A stretch of 64,000 nucleotides of DNA from Volvox africanus. Taxonomy: Eukaryota > Chlorophyta > Chlorophyceae > Chlamydomonadales > Volvocaceae. The translations under genes were made by a program, and so were the position numbers. The notes below the pieces were generated by a model, which did no database searches, was not told the DNA's origin, and was given only the letters and a program-made list of their open reading frames with translations. The DNA is taken from positions 7,793,501 to 7,857,500 of the forward strand of contig BSDZ01000004.1 in assembly GCA_030268105.1 (NCBI GenBank), read 5' to 3'. Numbering within the stretch: the first letter of the stretch is position 1; every line of letters begins with the position of its first letter. Of the stretch, positions 24,105-36,400 are shown in pieces.

Positions 24105-27100
24105 ATGCAGGGCTTGAGCGAGTGGCTTCTGGCAGATGGAGCTGGAAACAATTATGCCGTTGCGCGGCAACAGGACCAAACGCTTGACCTTGTGGAGCGG
24201 GAGGTCATCAGAAGACGTATGCGAATGGATAAATGGACTCTTGATCGTGGCACAGGTTACTTCGCAACTGAGCGCCAGAAGAAAAAACTTCCATGCCTCG
24301 TTGAGACCGGAAAGTAAGTGCTCGGGATGCCGATGACCTTTTGTCGGCTCAGTCCGTTGGCGACGTGCGAGCCTCTGAAATTCGGTGATCTGATACTATA
24401 TCTCAATCAATTAGTAGGTGCTGAAATTTTGGCGCGGAAAGCTTTTCGTCCTGCATATATGCGTGCCTTGTTAGGCACGCTGGGCGGTCTCGAGTTCGTT
24501 ACGTCGGAATCGACTTTCAGACCTTCTGGACCCACATCCTTCGCCGGGGTGAGGCAGTTAAAGTAAACAGTTTTCGCTGTTCATTCTGCCTCTATAAGGC
24601 AATCATTGTTTGACAAGTCAAATGCTGACACTCCAACTTGTGCCTGGTGCGCGTGTGTCTGGCACCTTGAGGAGTCCAGATTTCTACACGACAGCTGTAA
24701 ACGCTAAGCTGGCGCAGCTTGTTGCCGTACTGGTTGCATGGTATTTCCTTATGTTGCTGGTATGGAGCAGCATTTATTATATTGTGTGGAGGTACGCTTG
24801 GCTATGGGTGATAGAGAAGTAACACTTGCTTACTGTAACCACGAAGTAACGACTTGCTTACTGCAAGTTGTGCAGGTGTAATAACACGTGCTTCATTGGC
24901 TTCCATGGGTTCCGCTCAGCTTTTATGTATGCGACAGAGACACAACAGACGATAGGTGCGTTGTTGGGTTTGGTTGTCACTTTCATTTCCATCGGTTAGC
25001 AAAGACGTCCACAGGCGGACTTTGGGGTCCTCCGGCCCCATATTTACTTTGGGACGTGGCCTCGGGGCTCGCATGTTGTGGAAATTTATCCCTAAACACA
25101 TTGAGGCCATGCTATGCAATCGTGTAGGTTTTGGCGAGCGAGCCACGGGAGAGTGCTGGATGTCTGCAATCCTTGTATCTATCCACTCCCTCCAGGTCAG
25201 CTTTCTGGACGGACTGCGCAATAGCTCTACCTGCTGCTTCCATAAGGTGTAAGCACCACATCATGTGACGAGCGCCGGCAAATGCAAGTGCCTGCAGTAA
25301 CTTGTGCTTCGCCTCGAAAGGCGCCTGAAAGGCGCCGAGGGCCCCATGCTGAACCGCATTTGCATGAGTGTTGTCCATTTGTTGCGGTCTCTGTCGTTGC
25401 CGCTCGCAGGCTGTGCTGCTGGACAGCGTGATTCTGGGGATCGTCTTCTCGCGGATTTCTCACCCCAAGCAGCGCTCGCGGACCGTCCTGATCAGTGATT
25501 GCGCTTGCATAGCACGACGTGACGGCCAACTTAAGTTGTAAGTTGGGTCATCTACACCCGAGCGAGGAGCGAGGTGGCCTATGACCTTTATTGTGTTGTG
25601 ATGGGTGCGGTCTTTTGTAACGAAGCACGCTCTCTTCATAGCCCCCCGTAATTTCTTTGTCAACTTCATTGCTGCCCTCGTGCCGCAGTATGTTCCGCAT
25701 CGCTGACATCCAGAAGCGATCCGTCATCGATCCACGGGTGCGTGTGGTTATGTACGCCTGGGGACCTGGACGGCGCACGGCGGAGGGTGAAAAGATTCCC
25801 GTGATCGCCCAGGTGAGTCAGGTGCCCCTCCTGCAAGAAATTTTTTGCACTCCCCCGCCGCGCACCTGAGATACTGCTCACAAAAACTTCCGGATAAAAT
25901 ATATCAAATTTTCGCTTATATTTCGTAAGTGACCTAGAAACGGTTGAAACGGGGTGTCTGTGTCATGGCACGAAACCCGGTCACCAAGCACAGGAGGTGC
26001 TTTCACAATTTATATGCGTGGAGTCGTTGTATGTCAGGACATCTGCCCACTGTATCATGGGCTTGTTCACTCGCGAAGCTAAATGTCCCCTGTTCAGCGC
26101 TTCAACTCATGGAGGGCCTGAACGCCGTCCGTGCAGGATATGTCGGTGTCGCTGGACTGCACGTTACTCCTTCCAGTTACAGTGGAACACACCATTGATG
26201 AGGCCAGCCCTCTTTGCGGCCAGACTTCGCAGAGTCTGGAGGTGAGGTTGACCTATGGGGCAATGAAGACCGAGAGGCGTGAGCGCGCGTTTCGGACTTC
26301 CGAAGTGGCTCTAGAGCAGATTGGAAAGATGGGAGAAGGGGTGAACGCAGACAATATCTATAATTTTGCCTTGCCTAGGATGCCGCGATGTCTAACAGTT
26401 TTTGGATGGAGAGCCCTTTTTAGCTGCTTCACCTTGTGCCGCGGCTATCCTGTATCTATATGAAGTTTGAATATTGCTTGCTTGCTTGTTGGGGCCGGGG
26501 ACGGGCGATGATGGCACAGGCTTTGGGCGCTGAGATAGTCGTGACGTTTGAGGCATCCTCCGAGCTGGGCGACACGTTCATGGCGCGCCAGAGCTACCTG
26601 ACTTCCGAGATTCACTGGGGGCACACCTTCGTGAACGTCATCAGGCCAGCGCACGGGGGTGACACGCAGCACGAGGTGGACCTGTCCCGGTGAGGGAGAG
26701 ACGAGGTGGGCAGCAAGCAAGGAAAACCGGGCGAGGGCCGAGCCGGTACCTTAAACCCTCCTGCACAGATAATGATGACGGTAGCTTCGTAATTTGCCCC
26801 GGATAGCGGTGATGGGGCGTCCGAAAGCTTTAGGGTACCAAGTTCTGTGTCCTTCTCCGCTCTCGCGCTGTGTGCAGGTTTCATGATGTGGAGCCGCAGC
26901 CGGGCCTGGGCGACGAGATGACGCAGCCACACCGCCTAAGTCGGAAGGTACGTCAGGGAGGGCGTATTGGGGGCCTACCGGAGAGCACAGGCTGAAGATG
27001 GGGAGGTAACGGCGAGAATAGGCTGTCGTCTATTGCCAGAGTACATCAGAACGTCTCCCCGCTCCCGCAAAACCCCGCAAGGACAGGATCAGACGCGATC

Positions 27101-30100
27101 AATTGTGCATCGACGCACGCGCATGCCCGTAATATACGACAGGTGGTTTCTAGTGGTGGAACTGGCAGCGTGGTTCCGGGACGGTTGCTGCACGAGAACA
27201 CGTTGGTGCTGTCGGAGGATGCTGTGGTTGCATGCCGCAATGCCCGACCCTACCTCATGTTTAGGTGCGAAAGTGCAGTGGAGGGCTCAGCGGGTCTCTT
27301 GGCAGCGGAGTCTGAGGAATGAGCTGTTAAGCGTTGCAACCCACGTGCTCTATCTCCTGGTGGAGGGCGCGGGCGGCATCCCCGGGAAGTGGTTTTTGTC
27401 GATAGCTACGTTTTCTTATGACAGCAACGTTTTAAGTGTCCTTTCGCCAACGTTGGGGCGTTGCTGGCTAAATCGGTTGAAACTGCCGTTTGCAATCTAC
27501 AGGCTCGGGGATACGTTTCCCGGTCATGTCGTCGATGTGCAGGTGAGAGGCGGCCAGGCGGGTAGGGACGTGGGGCCAAGGTGTTGCAGGGGCATCGAGT
27601 CACTGAGGGGCCTACAAAATGCCTCGCAGAGTACCATCGCCCACACTCTTTTGGCACTTGTTGTTCACTGAGTGAGCCAAGTATGGGCTCTTTTTGTAGT
27701 AGTCTTTCGCTGTATGTGAAGTCGTTCGTTGTTCCAATTTCGGCGCTTTCCAGGTTTCGGCTCACCTTTACCGGTGGCACGCCACGAACACAGTGGAGGG
27801 AGAAATGCTCCCATATGAGGAGCACCCCTTGCAGCTAGAGCCAGTCGATCTGCTACTCAGGCGAGTGGTCGCTAGGTATCATTTCTGCGTTTGCTAACCC
27901 AGGAGGCTGCCAAGATGCAAAAAGAGATGTATGTGACGGTCCACACATAGTTATGTCATATGTGCCTCCGTCGCCACTGTCAGGTACCCTGTCACCCTCC
28001 TTCACGAGCTGGACCCAGCCCGTAGCCCGGTGGCGCACTGGGCCAGTCAACGGGGGTTGCGACAGGATGCTGATGCGGAGGTTGTGGTGGTGGCCAGGGT
28101 AAGTGAGCCTTGCCGAGGGGGTTGCACGCGGGAGGCCATCTTACGGTATTTTACCGTATCTTACCTTCCCCGACTGGAAGCCTCTTTGTACGTGCATGCT
28201 TGTGGCATTCTTCTGCCTGGTGAGGCTACCAAAAATGTCAATCAATGACGCCGTACAGGACGTGTCGTGTCGACACTGATCCATTAGGATATCGCTTACG
28301 CGGGGGAGGCAATCCGTCGTCTTTGCCTGCCCCAGTCTATAACCGGCGGATATTAACTTGCTCGCGGGATCCCACCGGTATTCATGAGTGCGGTGTGCTC
28401 AGCGCCCCATTTTGTACGGGTTTGTTCTCGCTTGAAGATATGGACGTTAAGCGCTCTTACTCGTCTGCATCGCATGTACCAACATTGCCCTCAGGGCACC
28501 CTCTATTCCAGGCAGGAAGTCGTTACGAGGACGCGCGTGTACAGCGTGCTGGGGGACGTCAAGGTAAGTGGTTGGATGTCTCTTGAGAGTTTTGCTTCTG
28601 CAATTTCCGGCCGTGTCCGCTATGCCTTGAGCAATATTGGGATCTGTTACAGCTTTCAGCCCCGCCACGAGGGCCACGAGGAGTCGGATTTTGTCCAGTC
28701 TGTGTTCTGCCAGTGGCAGGGCGAAGAATTCACTGTGTCCCTATCGCGTCGTCCAGTGGGGCCACGCGTTCTTGCCGGTCGTGATGCCTGGGAGCGGCAC
28801 CGCCGCTTTAGGGACCTCCTCCAAGCTGGGGGCCGCTGTGGACTGGAGCCATTTTCATGCCACGACGCCCATCACCATGCCAGTTATTCCAGAGCTGCAA
28901 GGGACCACGGTGCGTTATGCCTAGAGGATGTGGTTTTAGGCAAAACTTAAGGATGGTAGTATAGTTGCTTGGGTGGGGTCCTGGAATTTCGACCTCTTGG
29001 TGATCTTCACCAGAATTACTCCTCTTACTTTCTAATTGCTTCATTACATCGAAATGAGTGGGTTGCGTTATCTGGGTGCTGATGCCGAACGGGTATTAAG
29101 CACTCCTCACCATAAGCTGTCTATCCAGTTACATGCCTTGGCCTTAAATGTTTTTGTTCGCCGCAGCCGTCTCTGTCTCCTCGGCCTAGTGCACTTGGAT
29201 ACAGTGCTGTTTGCATGGCCAGTGCAATGGATTTTGCTGGTCTGGGGAGTGCCCAGTCAGTCATACTGAACCCGCCACCTGCCCTAACAGGGTCTCGACT
29301 CGTAAGTGCGGGTCGCGTTGTGGTGCCGCGTTTGTACGAAATGTGCGCATGCTGATGAATGGCAGGGGGATTTGGTCGTTCATGCTGTGTTGTATGCTGC
29401 TGGTCCGTGTTTGCTGGTGAATACGGTGTTCATGTCCGTCAGAAACTTTGTCTTCTCCTGCTCGGCTTGACACACCTGCACAGGCACGGTCCGTTGTCCA
29501 GCCCCAGCTGACACCTTCACTAACGTTGCAAAGTTGGGAGCGCACCGGATCGGCTAGTTCACTGAGTAACCTTGCGCATCAGCCACAGCCGTCGCAGCAA
29601 CCGACGACAGTGAATGCGCCCGATGCCGTTGCCGCCGCTGCTGCTGTCCCGCAAGCACCCGTCGCGTACCTCTCAAGGCCGCCCTCGACGCAGCAGCTGC
29701 AGAAGCTGACAGTACCGCGCAGCCCTTCGGCACTGATGTTGCGGCCGGAGAACACGTTCGGGCCTGCACCAGGGGGGCCCCTGCTTCATGGCCCTGGCCG
29801 GCGCACGGGTACGTGTGTTTGAATGTGGCAGTGGCAACTGACGGATAGGTCATGGGAGCAGGGCACTGATGCGGAAACATACCGCTTAAGTGCTCTGGTC
29901 TCACCAACTGCTGATACAAGGATCAATTGGACTACGAATCTGTGCTCATGCTCGCAATTAGCTGATGGGGCTTAGGGTCCTGCTGGTGGTGCGTGTTGCC
30001 CTCCTCTCTTCACCAATACCTTGTCACGTCCTGCGCGTAGAGGATGGCACCGCCGGCAACAGTGATGATTTTAGCTCTATGGGCAACACGACGAGCTACG

Positions 30101-30485
30101 AGTCGGGTGCCCACCAATTACTGCCAAGCACGGGGGAACACCGACAGGGTAGCGGTGGTGCCGACACACAGGTGGGCTAATGTTGAAGACTCGTGTCGTG
30201 AACAGACATATTCCTTACATTGTCGGCGATAAACCCGGTTGACCCCCGTTACCCGCATGATGATATTGTTCATACGATATACATTGCTCAACACCTAACG
30301 AGGCAGTTGAAATTTTGTTTGCATATCCGCAGGCTGGGAAGGCTCCCCACGAGCGGACATGGCACAGTACCCGGTCTCTGTTCTCGGCCTTGGAGAATAT
30401 TCAGGCTTACATGCAGGAGGAGCTCCAGCGCCGGCCTCACGAGGCTGAGGAGGCTGAGGAGCTTGATGCGCCAGAAATGGTGTAA
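24105..30485 (+). CDS. Inward-rectifier potassium channel (Kir) with tandem cytoplasmic domains
   Basis: Predicted protein of 811 residues from 19 exons: 24105-24313, 24475-24548, 24599-24791, 24876-24955, 25128-25195, 25410-25537, 25689-25812, 26137-26241, 26520-26689, 26878-26947, 27143-27264, 27503-27542, 27754-27860, 27984-28098, 28495-28563, 28757-28909, 29484-29808, 30041-30171 and 30333-30485. The N-terminal part ends in LVETGKHAGRSRVRYVGIDF. M1 is LAQLVAVLVAWYFLMLLVWS. The pore helix is CFIGFHGFRSAFMYATETQQ and the filter TIGFG is at about 184-188. M2 includes AVLLDSVILGIVF, whose Asp (about 213) aligns with the animal rectification-controller Asp. Cytoplasmic domain 1 spans about 215-407 (HPKQRSRTVLISDC, FRIADIQKRSVIDP, VEHTIDEASPL, SYLTSEIHWGHTFVNV, DLSRFHDVEPQ). 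Domain 2 spans about 408-609 without a new pore (NTLVLSEDAVVACRNARPYL, YPVTLLHELDPARSPV, WGHAFLPVVMPGSG, VDWSHFHATTPITMPV). A Ser/Pro/Gln/Ala-rich tail follows. Intron 13 has a GC donor. Confidence 0.87.
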
Positions 30486-31355
30486 GGCTTTGCCTATGAG
30501 GCTTCGCAGATACATGGACAGGTCACAGCAGAAGCCGCTGATTTCGCTGTAGAAAGCGGAAGGATAGGGAACTTGGAAAGAGAGCTTGTGCGAGTGCGTA
30601 GCACATGTAGTGTAATGATTGCGCATCAAGGGCCCTTGTTTTCCCGGGTGTTTTCCCGGCCCATTCCTTCTGCCAGGCGAACGGTTATAGTGGAGGACTG
30701 GGAGAGTAGGAAATAAACTTTCGAGAGTGTCTTCACGTTCTGATTCCACGCTGCACGTCCGTGCTTCGTATGTACCATTTCGTGACCACAAAGCCTCGCG
30801 TTGGACTGTTTCAGGTGTAATGCCGCTGTTACTCAACTCGACAAAGTAACAGCAGGGCATGTATCCAACGACACAATGTCCCATGTCCAATGACCAATGT
30901 CCGGCACTCCTGGTAAAATGCTGCACAAGGGGCCGCCTCCCTCCGTACTCACTACGAAGCAGCCATGTGTAAACCCTACACCCAGTTATCCACTCCTCTA
31001 CCTCACTACGCCTCGCAACCTAACGAGTACTCACCACAAGAACTGAAGCCCTAAGCCACACCCGAGTATAATGTAAAAACAACTACAGGGGGCTTGTGAT
31101 CAAGCCACCAGTGTGCAACATGGGTTCATCAAAATGGGCGCGTCGCCTGAGCGGAAGGGCCGATATACCACGAGGGTCCTGATCTCTCATCTCCCATCGG
31201 AACGGAAGCTACCAGACTACAATGCACGGACGTTGAATACTAGCTGACGTAGCGCTAACGAATTGAGATGCTTTGAACCCTCTTGGCCATCTGTCCACCG
31301 TAAGCTAAATGTCAACCAAAAGCGCAACTTGAAGCCGTGAATCCACATTGCTTTC
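30486..31355. other. Intergenic, convergent 3' ends of Kir and eIF3j
   Basis: 870 bp between two converging stop codons. Minus-strand open frames (30288-30926) overlap the last Kir exon antisense and show no domain. Nothing else is recognised. Confidence 0.4.
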
Positions 31356-33016
31356 TCACATAAAACCATCCCCATCCGAGTTGTCCTCGTCGTCCCCATA
31401 CACGTAGTCGTCCAGGCCAGCGGAGATCCCCTGCTTCCCCATGTTGAGGGTCTTCTTTACACCCTTCTTCTTTTCCTCCTCTTCCTTCTTTTTCTGCGGA
31501 TCCCATGGCAACAGCATAGTCGTACTTATTCATTACAACTCCAAAACATCCCGAGGCGGTCTAGGAAATTCAGACAATGCCAACGTGCAACCTCGGCAAC
31601 TTCGTTCGCAGGGTGCCTCCATGCAGCACAGAACAACGAATATTGGCAAAACAGTGTTCTTATCTACCCTTTCAATAATCGCGCTTCCCGACGCAATTTT
31701 TATACGACTTTACATTTTGCAAACGGTGTAGCTTTGGTGAACAGCGTGAACAGATGTTAGCTAATCCCATCACCGTGCGATGCCCATGCGTCACGAACCT
31801 AGGGGCACAGACCCCAACGCCCTCCAAATCTCCCCTATGGGAATAGCCGTTCCCCTAAGAATTGCAACCGCACCCTAGGTCAATTTCTAGCCTCCGAAAT
31901 GAATGACTCACCTTTGCTTTGTCTGACCGAACGCCCGCCAGGCATGTTTCCAAGTCCTTCACCTCCTCGGGCCCTAGGGGCTCCACTGCGGCCCTCATTA
32001 GGGCTTTGACGAAGGCCTTGTAGTGCTTGGACTCCCGGTGCACAACCACGTGCCGTGACGCAATTTCTACAGCAAAATCCTCAAACTCCTTCAGCGTCTT
32101 TGGCAAGTAGCTTTCCAACGGCTTCAAAGTGGATACACAGCCGAAGAGATCGCGGGCGGATTCATAGTCGGCCTGCTCCACCAGCCTACAGGGAATAACA
32201 GGCACCAGACAAAATAAAACCGCTAGCACGGCGTGACACAAGATGGAAGGCACACGACAAGTACCAGGAAATGGAAGCCTGGGCGACGAGTCCAGTCGAC
32301 ACAGCCGCATGAGGACATTCAGCGGGTATGATAAAAGGGCGGAGAAGCGTGTGGACAAACTGGCATTTATAAGAAGTCGGAGACGACCCTATGCAATCCG
32401 GGTAACATCAAGGGAACATCCGTCCCTCTGCGAAACGACGCCCACTTGTAAAAATCACAATTCTTGGCCAAGGTAAGGAACTATTGTACCGTAACTACCC
32501 AATTGCCTCACCATCCCATGCAACACATCTTGCGTTTAAATACCTATCCAGCCGAAACCCGTGGCCCCCGAACCCACTTTTGCTGCCGAAGCTTCTCTGC
32601 AATCGGGTCATCAAGAGGCGTGTCTATCATTACACGCTCTTCGCGGTATTTCTTTTCTTCCTTTTTCTTTGGCTGCGAGGGATCCACGAGTACTTGTCAA
32701 GGCATATGCACAAATTTATCGCACATCATGCACACAACGATAAGCTAACAATGTGTGTAAGAAAGCCTGTGATTCGTTAATTTAATTGCCGAAGGCAATG
32801 CCCATTTACCTGCGGCGCAGGAACGCTGTGCTCCACGGGCGCTGAGAAGTTTGTGTCCTCATCTTCAAACTGGGACATGTCAGGCGCATTAATTTTGGCT
32901 AAAATCGCCTCGCCTTTGGTTTCAAAGGCTGGCGCCGGCTTGACAGCCGCTATGGTTGGCTTCGACAAATCTGATTCAATGTCAGCCGTCTCCCAATCAT
33001 CTAGATCGTCAGCCAT
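31356..33016 (-). CDS. EIF3J: Translation initiation factor 3 subunit J (eIF3j/HCR1)
   Basis: Predicted protein of 237 residues; family members are about 240-265. Exons on the minus strand are 33016-32810, 32672-32578, 32185-31912 and 31493-31356, phases consistent. The N-terminus MADDLDDWETADIESD is the acidic, Trp-containing start typical of eIF3j. A Lys/Glu-rich helix follows (PKKKEEKKYREERVMI), then the conserved core DYESARDLFG, LPKTLKEFEDFAVEI and SKHYKAFVKALMRAAVEPLG. The C-terminus is a basic Lys/Glu run (KKKEEEEKKKKGVKK) followed by an acidic tail with DDYVYGDDED, ending in DGFM, where other species end in an acidic tail plus DFM. eIF3j binds the 40S decoding centre, modulates mRNA and eIF1A binding and assists recycling. 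It shares a 434-bp divergent upstream region with Sam50. Confidence 0.9.
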
Positions 33017-33450
33017 TTAATTATATTTATTGGGGGATTGACTCTTCAAGTTAAGGTAAGCGGTTGGGAAGTGCTCTCCAGGTTATACCGCCACTAGGAC
33101 AACGATAATTAATTACGCATATGCCGGATGTTAAAGGAGTCATGTAGGTGAAGATGTGCATCAATAGCGATCATTGGCGACAAAAGGGGGCGTGTACGAC
33201 GACAAGGAAACATTTGCATCCTTTGGCAATATCCTTCTACCTCTCATATTGGTTGCACTAAACGCTTACATCATTTGTAAGGCCATTGCACGATCATTTC
33301 CTGACCGGTACTCTAGAAATAATCACGCTGTCGCTAACGGCCATAGCTCACATTTCCTTTATTCCTCTTGTCGTAATTAATTTAATCCTCTTTGAGGCTC
33401 TATAAACCCTCTCAGGTTATTTGCACTATTGGACGTCGTGACAGAAGCCT
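33017..33450. promoter_or_regulatory. Divergent upstream region of eIF3j and Sam50
   Basis: 434 bp between opposed start codons; it must contain both promoters. A frame at 33174-33380 has a hydrophobic stretch (NILLPLILVALNAYIIC) but no ATG at its head and no family match, so it is not called. Confidence 0.4.
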
Positions 33451-36400
33451 ATGGCGACCGCCGCATCCGCCGAAGGGCGGCCTTTTGCACAGAGCAGTGA
33501 TGAGCTATCAAGCGAAGCTCAGCGTAAGGTGGAGGACAGCGTTTCTGCTTCTCAGTCCGTTGACTATACAGCGCTGTATGAGAGCATCAAGGACAAGCCA
33601 TGCCGCGTCGTCCAGATCAACCAGCATGTGGAGGGTTTTAATGGTCGCACTTTTCGGACACGGCCAAATGTGATAGAGCGGGAGCTTGAGCCGATACACA
33701 ACGCGCAGACGCTGTCGGAGGTACACGAGCAGCTTGACGCCGCCGGGCGTCGTCTGAAGCAGTTGGGCGTGTTTAGCACTGTCGAGTTTCTCGCACATGA
33801 GGAGCCCCTGGTATGTGGACCTCAGTGTCGTGCTTTGTGCCTTACTGGGGCTTGCGGTATTATATACACCACGTCCTATAATTCGGTGCCTTTCATTTTT
33901 ACACCGTGCATAGCTGATCCCGTCAGATATCATAGATAACAGTTTCGGACATTTAAAACTCAATAATGAAATTGCCGCAGTTGTAGTAATACAGGCCTGC
34001 CGTAGGCACCTTGGGCAGGATTAACTTATCCCAGTATAGAATGAGAAGATATGCTCGGCCCTAGGCGATTGGAATCGCAGGAGGTTCATGAAGGTTTATA
34101 GGTTGTCTATCTTACGTTCCTCGCTGCACCTTGGGGGGGCTTGCCGCTGGAGTGGAATGTAAGCCTACCCCGGCGTACTACCCATGGATCTCTCCGTTGT
34201 CCGCAGGACGACCCATCTGCGTGCACAGTCGATGTGCACCTGGAGGAAACCAACTGGTACAAGCTGCGAGCTGCGACATACGTTGAGGACAGTGAACGTA
34301 CGTTCGAGCTAGGGGCGTCGTTGACCAACGCGTTGGGGGCCGCGGAGCACTTGGGCGCCAACTTTGAGTACGGCACGGAGAACAGTCATACCGCCAGCGT
34401 TTCGTACAAGCAACCGCGAGCGTTCGGATTCCCCGCACTGGTGCGTGCTGTAGTGCTGATATTGTAAAGTTACCGTTGCTGAAGTCGTCCAGCCGCCAGC
34501 TCCTATGGGACTGCTGGGGTTGATGCCACTGAGCTCATCAGTGAGGCCTTGAAGCTGTCTGGGGTGGCCCAAAGAGCGGCTTGCGCGGGAGGAGTCCGAA
34601 GGGATGAAGCGCTGCTTCGATATTGCCACAGGGATGGCTTGAGCGAGTTACCCGAACGTGGTACAGAGGCTGGCGCCCGAGGATATACTGTGAGGGAGTG
34701 TGAGGTCAAGTTTAGTACCCAGGCTATCGTGAATGCGATGAAAGAAAGGCCACTCCAAATTAATCGCGACATGAGGAGTTCTTCCCTGTCCCGTCCCCTC
34801 CCTTTCGTGCACAGGTTGAGCTGCGGGGCTCGCAATTGTTTCGGAATAACCAAAAGACCTCTTCGTACACTGAGCAGCTGCAGGGAGCTGTCCTGGGACT
34901 TAAGAGGTACGGTATCGCAGCAGGCATCGGCCTTTGGCTCTGCTGTCATCTGAGAGGGATTTCGTGGCGGATCGACCGCAGCGTGATCACCCACAAAGCG
35001 CAGGCCATGGGAGCTTATCAATGCCTCCTGAATACACCCGAGCCCATGTACGCTGCCCGCATTCATTGGCTGGGCTCGCCCTTCGCCGTATTTCCAAAAT
35101 CACGTGTGGACCTGATTCGAAGGCTTGCGAGCGGTGAACGGATGCTGGTGTTGCAAACCGTGCACATGATTCAGCTCGTGAGTTATTTGTGTGCATCCGT
35201 GTGCGGCGGTGTCCCCAATTATCCAGCTTGAATGGCACTCACACGGTGGAGTACGAGTTGGGCTGGCGGAGGCTGCTCGATCCATCAAGGTCTGCTTCCA
35301 GGGCGGTCGTGGCACAGGTGGGTCCATGGGTCAGGCATGTCCAGGGCGTGCTGAGATCTGTGGGTGGGGCTGAGGGGCGAGCGGCTCAGGGGCGAGCGCC
35401 GCGTCTGTCAGCGCGCCCTCGTTGCATCACATAGCAGCGGGTCCCTGTTGCAACGGCGCACGTCTTCATCGAAGGCGCTTATCAACCTCCCGCAGCAAGT
35501 TATCTGGGTGCGGTTAACTTAGCGACGACACCACCCGTCTCTTTTCCGGATTGCTGTACACTCCGGACTGCAGCAATGTGATATAAGCTTTGCAGCTCTT
35601 TATCGGAATGCTTTCAGTTGGGAAACAGCAACAGACAGCGTCCGCCTCCTGCATTGTAAGAGGTTTTTTGAGGCACGCGTGCACTGCTGCACCTTCTCGC
35701 CCGGGGTGGCCAGATGGGTGACTACCTCAAGTCAGCAGTGCGCTACACGGCACTGGTGGACAGACGGGACATGGCGGCGGGCGGCGCAGCGGCGGCGGTC
35801 GGAGGCGCTGGTTGGGCCGTCAAGGCCTCAACGGAGGTTGCAGGCCTCGTACCGCCAACCGGTAGCAGCACCAGCAGGGGTGGAAGTGGCGCGGACAGCA
35901 CTCTGCGGTTCATTCGTCAGCAAGTGGACCTGGCCGCGAATGTGCCCATGGACGAGACTGGGGCAGTCGTCTTCAGCCTTGGACTGTCCGCTGGTGAGCT
36001 TCCGGGGGCGGAGGACGGCGGCTGTAACTGGCAGGGGCGAAGAAGGGACCCCTTCGTGTACTACGCAATTCCTGGGCAAGCCCCTCCCCGGGGTGCAATG
36101 AGAGGATCTTGTAGTATGTTGCAATGTAAGGGTATTCATCACCATTACCACAGTCCTGCAATTGTGATTGATTAAGATGGCGGTGCTAACCAGGCTTACT
36201 ACTGCCATGGGGCGAGGGTGGCATGTCCCGGCCATCGTGTATCGCCGACCGCTTTTTCCTGGGCGGACCATCTTCCCTGAGGGCTTTCAAGTTCAAGGTG
36301 AGGAGGGGAAGCTGTTTGCCAAGGGGCAAGGCACATTTTGCAGCTGAGTTCGGTTCATGTAAATACGTTATCTTTTGAAATACTTGGCACATTCATAACC

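Noticed and set aside
24136..24246. Frame with a PH-domain-like ending (GNRTKRLTLWSGRSSEDVCE)
   Set aside because: The overlapping frame from ATG 24105 joins in phase to the next exon and yields the Kir N-terminus (LVETGKHAGRSRVRYVG). The PH-like frame has no upstream PH strands and no phase-consistent partner.
28384..28950. 188-codon plus-strand ORF within the Kir gene
   Set aside because: It reads through an intron. The acceptor at 28,756 followed by WGHAFLPVV in another frame restores the Kir pattern.
34503..35066. Minus-strand 187-codon ORF and plus-strand 134-codon ORF in the Sam50 gene
   Set aside because: They fall in a Sam50 intron and neighbouring exon. The exon order and phases of Sam50 account for the region and neither frame has a domain.
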